Positions 6,359-9,204 of a stretch of 9,204 bases of DNA are shown here, piece after piece. This DNA is from Balneolia bacterium. Its GTDB lineage: Bacteria > Bacteroidota > Rhodothermia > Balneolales > Cyclonatronaceae. The position numbers were made by a program, and so were the translations under genes. The notes under the pieces were generated by a model. It did not search any database. It was not told the origin of the DNA and saw nothing but the letters and a program-made list of their open reading frames with translations. Position 1 is the first letter of the stretch; every line of letters starts with the position of its first letter. The stretch is from positions 1-9,204 of the forward strand of contig PXDL01000069.1 in NCBI GenBank assembly GCA_003566395.1. The letters are read 5' to 3'.

Positions 6359-7396
6359 ATGAAATTATTTTTACTGCCTGCTTTACTTTTACTTTTTCTC
6401 TCATACGTATCACCTGTTCAGGCTGAACATCACGAAGATGAACCTCTGGCGATGAAAATGACTGATCGCCTTAAAACAGGATATTTCGATATCGGCATCC
6501 TTCTGCAAAGCCGTGGTGTGTTTTCCTTCGAGGACGATCTGTTTCTGGGCGGACGCAAGTTCGATCTCGGCGCTACACGACTCGATATCAGGGGAAACCT
6601 GGATGAAGGATTTATGTACCGCCTTCAGTTGGATTTAAGAAATAGTCCGAGTGTAATTGATGCGCAAGTCGGATATCGTTTTTCGGACGAATTCAGGCTT
6701 GTCGCCGGTGCCTTTAAACCTTTTACCAGCCTCGACCTGGATCCTGGCCCGGGTAATACCGATTTCATAAACCGTGCCCGCCACGTCGGTGCTATGATGA
6801 GTTCGCGTGAAATCGGCATCACGGCTATGGGAAATTTCGAAAGCGGATTTAACTATCGTGCGGGAATCTACAACGGTACCGGACTGTCCCGCATAAACGA
6901 TAATGCCTTCATGTACAGCCTGCGGCTGGCATATGAGACCGAGATAGAAAACGGACGTTTTCATATAGGCACGAATACCTTTTATGTGAGCCAGAACGAG
7001 CCCCGTTCAGTTGGGAACAGCGGCCTGAGCTCCGTGGATGGAAGACTGCTCTATGGTGCGTTCTTAGAGTATGATCAGGGGCCTTTTTTCAGCTCCATCG
7101 AATTTTTGCAAACCCGCTTTGATGCCCGGGAGCTTGCAGGCGAAGAAGAACTGCTATCCGGCTTTTACATCACCGCAGGCCTTCAGGCAAGCCAGCATCA
7201 TCAACTTGTGGTCAGGTGGGATTATCTGGGATATGATCAGCTCGGTACGCAGTCAGACCGGTTCATCCTGGGATGGAATTACCAGGCAACCTCACTTGTC
7301 AGCTTCTCGGTGAACGCGGTGTCCGAGTTCAACGATGACGGCAGCAACAACAGCGACTCCTTCGGCCTGCTCGGACAAATGCAGTTTCAGTTTTGA
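6359..7396 (+). CDS. Porin O/P-like (OprP family) outer-membrane protein
   Basis: This 345-residue beta-barrel porin is likely of the phosphate-selective porin O/P family. It has a clear signal peptide MKLFLLPALLLLFLSYVSPVQA with cleavage after Ala22. An acidic, His-containing mature start (EHHEDEP, 23-29) follows, and then alternating amphipathic strands to the C-terminal FQF. Family-like stretches are KFDLGATRLDIRGNL (67-81), FRLVAGAFKPFTSLDLD (112-128) and the segment INRARHVGAMMSSREIGITAMG (137-158). The last resembles the fixed-position R..G..... R.IG block of O/P porins. It would allow diffusion of small, probably anionic, solutes; actual selectivity is not readable. The start at 6359 is chosen because the frame, though open from a GTG at 6170, only gains a signal peptide at this ATG. 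It is divergent from the receptor gene, so shared regulation is possible. A terminator follows at 7418-7438. Confidence 0.85.
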   Translation: MKLFLLPALLLLFLSYVSPVQAEHHEDEPLAMKMTDRLKTGYFDIGILLQSRGVFSFEDDLFLGGRKFDLGATRLDIRGNLDEGFMYRLQLDLRNSPSVIDAQVGYRFSDEFRLVAGAFKPFTSLDLDPGPGNTDFINRARHVGAMMSSREIGITAMGNFESGFNYRAGIYNGTGLSRINDNAFMYSLRLAYETEIENGRFHIGTNTFYVSQNEPRSVGNSGLSSVDGRLLYGAFLEYDQGPFFSSIEFLQTRFDARELAGEEELLSGFYITAGLQASQHHQLVVRWDYLGYDQLGTQSDRFILGWNYQATSLVSFSVNAVSEFNDDGSNNSDSFGLLGQMQFQF

Positions 7397-7417
7397 GCGA
7401 ACCCGGCAGTTAGGTCT

Positions 7418-7438
7418 CCGGCCTGAATGCCGGCTTTT
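7418..7438 (+). terminator. Intrinsic terminator of the porin gene
   Basis: CCGGC (7418-7422) pairs with GCCGG (7429-7433) across the loop CTGAAT, followed by CTTTT to 7438. It starts 22 nt after the porin stop and touches the stop codon of the opposing gene at 7438-7440. On the minus strand no T run follows the stem, so it probably works mainly for the porin. The two genes converge with 41 bp between them. Confidence 0.6.
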
Positions 7439-9204
7439 CACTCATTTTTGGACGGCCGTCCAAATCCGCCCCCGCCCGGTGTTTCTATGATGAAGCGGTC
7501 TCCGGCCTTAAGTTCGGCTTTGGCCTGTCCGGGCAACTCTTCTTCCTGTCCGTTTTTTCTGATGATACGCTGCCGGGCAGGTGCCCCCGGTTCCCCTCCG
7601 TCCATCCCAAACGGTTTCACGCGGCGGTGTTCTCCCATCAGTGTGAGAGAAACCGATTCTGCAAATTCCAGTTCTCGCCTGACCCCGCATCCCCCTTTGT
7701 ACCGGCCTTCTCCACCCGAGCCTTTTCTGATCTCAAACCGGTTTACCCTCACCGGGTAGCGATGCTCCATCACTTCCACATCGGTGATACGCGTATTGGT
7801 CATGTGGTGATGCACCGCGTCGGCTCCGTCAAATCCCGGCCCTGCACCCGTGCCTCCTCCTATGGTTTCATAAAAACCGAACCGCTCGTTTCCAAACAGT
7901 ACATTATTCATTGTGCCCTGTGAACAAGCCGCCATTCCAAGCGCCTTAATCAGGGTATCCGTCAGCCGCTGGCTAACCTCGGTATTGCCTCCGAACACAG
8001 CCGGACATTTTTCCGGCTCCGAACTGAAATCCGGGCGAAGCATGCCTTGAGGAATCACAATATCCACGGCCCGCAGCAAACCTTCATTCAGCGGCACCGG
8101 CTCATCCACAAGCAACCGCATCACATACATCACCACGCTGTTCACGATGGCCGGAGTTGCATTCAGATTTCCTTTATGAACTCCGGACGTACCGTTGAAA
8201 TCCACTTTTAATTTTTTATTCTCAAGGGTGATGCAGGCCTTCAAAACGGTTCCGTCATCAAGCTGCTCTTCGGCTTCATACTTATCTCCCGACAACTTGC
8301 TGATGGTTTCCAGGGCGCGTTGTTCACCGTAATCGAGAATCATATTCATGCTGCTGGTCAGCCCTTCTGCACCCGACTCGTCCGCCCACTCCAACAGGCG
8401 CGAAATACCGCGCTGATTCGCCGCCACGGCCGATTCTATATCGGCCAGATTTTCCTTCACATTCCGGCTGGGATACGGACCGGAGCGAAGCAAACGCTCC
8501 ACTTCCAACATATCCGCCCTGCCCGTGCGAACAATATTAATCGGTGAAATTACACAGCCCTCTTCCCCAAGATGACGCGCATCCGGAGACATCGAGCCGG
8601 GGCGTATGCCCCCTATTTCTGCATGGTGGGCGCGGGAAGCCACGAGTGCCATCAGTTGATCACCGGCAAAGCAGGGTGAGATCACCGTTACATCCGGAAG
8701 GTGCGAGCCGCCGTAGGCCGGGTGATTGGTTACATATACGGCTCCCGGTTTCATCTCCTGCTCTTTCATCACGGCCCTCACGCACAAACCGAGCGCGCCC
8801 AGATGAACAGGAATATGGGCCGCATTCGCCACCAGGAAACCTTTTGCATCGAACACGGCGCAGGAGTAATCCAGCCGCTCTTTTATATTTACCGACACAG
8901 CCGTGCTTCGCAGTACTTCCCCCATCTCATTGGCGATGCCCTGTAGCCGGTTCCCCGAGAGCTCAAGTTGTGCCGGCTTCAGACGTCCCGATTCCTGCTG
9001 TGCATCGTTTTCCTTGGTATCGGTTCTCCCGGCAATCAGGCTTCCGGACGGATGACGAATCACCCGCCATCCGGGTTTCAGATAAACCGTAGTGGACGAA
9101 CTTCCGATGAGGGCAGGTCCTTTCAGGCCGTGCTCAAGCTCCGGGTTTCCCGCCCGGTAACAGGGAACTTCCTGTCTTACATCACCCAGCACAACGCTTT
9201 GTGA
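7438..9204 (-). CDS. 5-oxoprolinase/hydantoinase-type enzyme, HyuA C-terminus fused to HyuB (partial)
   Basis: The frame is open through the right edge (first codons read SQSVVLGDV), so 588 C-terminal residues of a longer protein are present; its start is outside. Residues 1 to about 52 carry the end of a HyuA (ATP-binding) subunit: VPCYRAGNPELEHGLKGPALI (13-33, family pattern ending in GPA.I) and STTVYLKPGWRV (37-48). A linker follows, and then a full HyuB domain (about 76-585): LELSGNRLQGIANEMG, NIKERLDYSCAVFD (106-119), HIPVHLG (130-136), HPAYGGSHLPDVTV (161-174), SRAHHAEIGGIRPGSM (190-205), FGGNTEVSQR and a C-terminal ETPGGGGFGRP. Known members open 5-oxoproline to glutamate or N-methylhydantoin to carbamoyl amino acids with ATP. 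The A-B fusion in one chain is the layout of ATP-dependent 5-oxoprolinase (OPLAH-like), so that is the better guess; the substrate cannot be read from sequence. Confidence 0.9.
   Translation of the reverse strand, partial: SQSVVLGDVRQEVPCYRAGNPELEHGLKGPALIGSSSTTVYLKPGWRVIRHPSGSLIAGRTDTKENDAQQESGRLKPAQLELSGNRLQGIANEMGEVLRSTAVSVNIKERLDYSCAVFDAKGFLVANAAHIPVHLGALGLCVRAVMKEQEMKPGAVYVTNHPAYGGSHLPDVTVISPCFAGDQLMALVASRAHHAEIGGIRPGSMSPDARHLGEEGCVISPINIVRTGRADMLEVERLLRSGPYPSRNVKENLADIESAVAANQRGISRLLEWADESGAEGLTSSMNMILDYGEQRALETISKLSGDKYEAEEQLDDGTVLKACITLENKKLKVDFNGTSGVHKGNLNATPAIVNSVVMYVMRLLVDEPVPLNEGLLRAVDIVIPQGMLRPDFSSEPEKCPAVFGGNTEVSQRLTDTLIKALGMAACSQGTMNNVLFGNERFGFYETIGGGTGAGPGFDGADAVHHHMTNTRITDVEVMEHRYPVRVNRFEIRKGSGGEGRYKGGCGVRRELEFAESVSLTLMGEHRRVKPFGMDGGEPGAPARQRIIRKNGQEEELPGQAKAELKAGDRFIIETPGGGGFGRPSKNE

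Noticed and set aside
8544..9092. 182-codon plus-strand ORF opposite the HyuB domain
   Set aside because: Its Pro/Arg/Ser-rich translation is typical of an antisense frame of a GC-rich coding region; HyuB motifs on the other strand are unambiguous.

Overview
The window looks like a chromosomal stretch from a Bacteroidota/Balneolota/Rhodothermota-type (FCB group) bacterium. The evidence is a TonB-dependent receptor with an N-terminal carboxypeptidase-regulatory-like domain, a lipoprotein, an O/P-type porin, start sites with almost no Shine-Dalgarno sequence, and one good match to the Bacteroidota promoter -7 element TAnnTTTG. Base composition looks near 50% GC by eye (not computed). A halophilic or alkaliphilic Balneolota-like host would fit, but that is a guess.

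Layout, left to right. (1) 1-140: a strong 9-bp dyad followed by a TAnnTTTG box, leading into a standalone arginine-hydrolysing enzyme of the guanidino-modifying superfamily (141-1037, +), closest in motifs to the N-terminal domain of cyanobacterial ArgZ/AgrE. A short terminator follows near 1100-1118. (2) 1141-1743, +: a small lipoprotein of unknown function. (3) 1744-1944: a leader region with a TATAAT-like box, a palindrome, a hairpin and an 18-codon ORF whose stop overlaps the next start. (4) 1945-3663, +: an AbgT-family inner-membrane transporter. (5) 3688-6057, -: a TonB-dependent outer-membrane receptor, convergent with the AbgT gene and preceded by a 14-codon leader ORF. (6) 6108-6358: the control region between the divergent receptor and porin genes. 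(7) 6359-7396, +: a porin O/P-like outer-membrane protein, ending in a terminator. (8) 7438-9204, -: the C-terminal part of a fused HyuA-HyuB (5-oxoprolinase/hydantoinase-type) enzyme that runs off the right edge.

Gene orientation (+ + + - + -) and the terminators indicate mostly single-gene transcription units, not one operon. A loose shared theme is nitrogen-compound handling: arginine breakdown to ornithine or citrulline, transport of p-aminobenzoyl-glutamate-like molecules, and 5-oxoproline or hydantoin opening, plus outer-membrane uptake by the receptor and porin. That link is inference from neighbourhood only.

I see no CRISPR array, mobile element, tRNA, rRNA, toxin-antitoxin or defence system. 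No clearly new multi-gene system is visible. The most unusual observations are the standalone ArgZ-like domain and two short leader ORFs placed for translational coupling to the two transporter genes.
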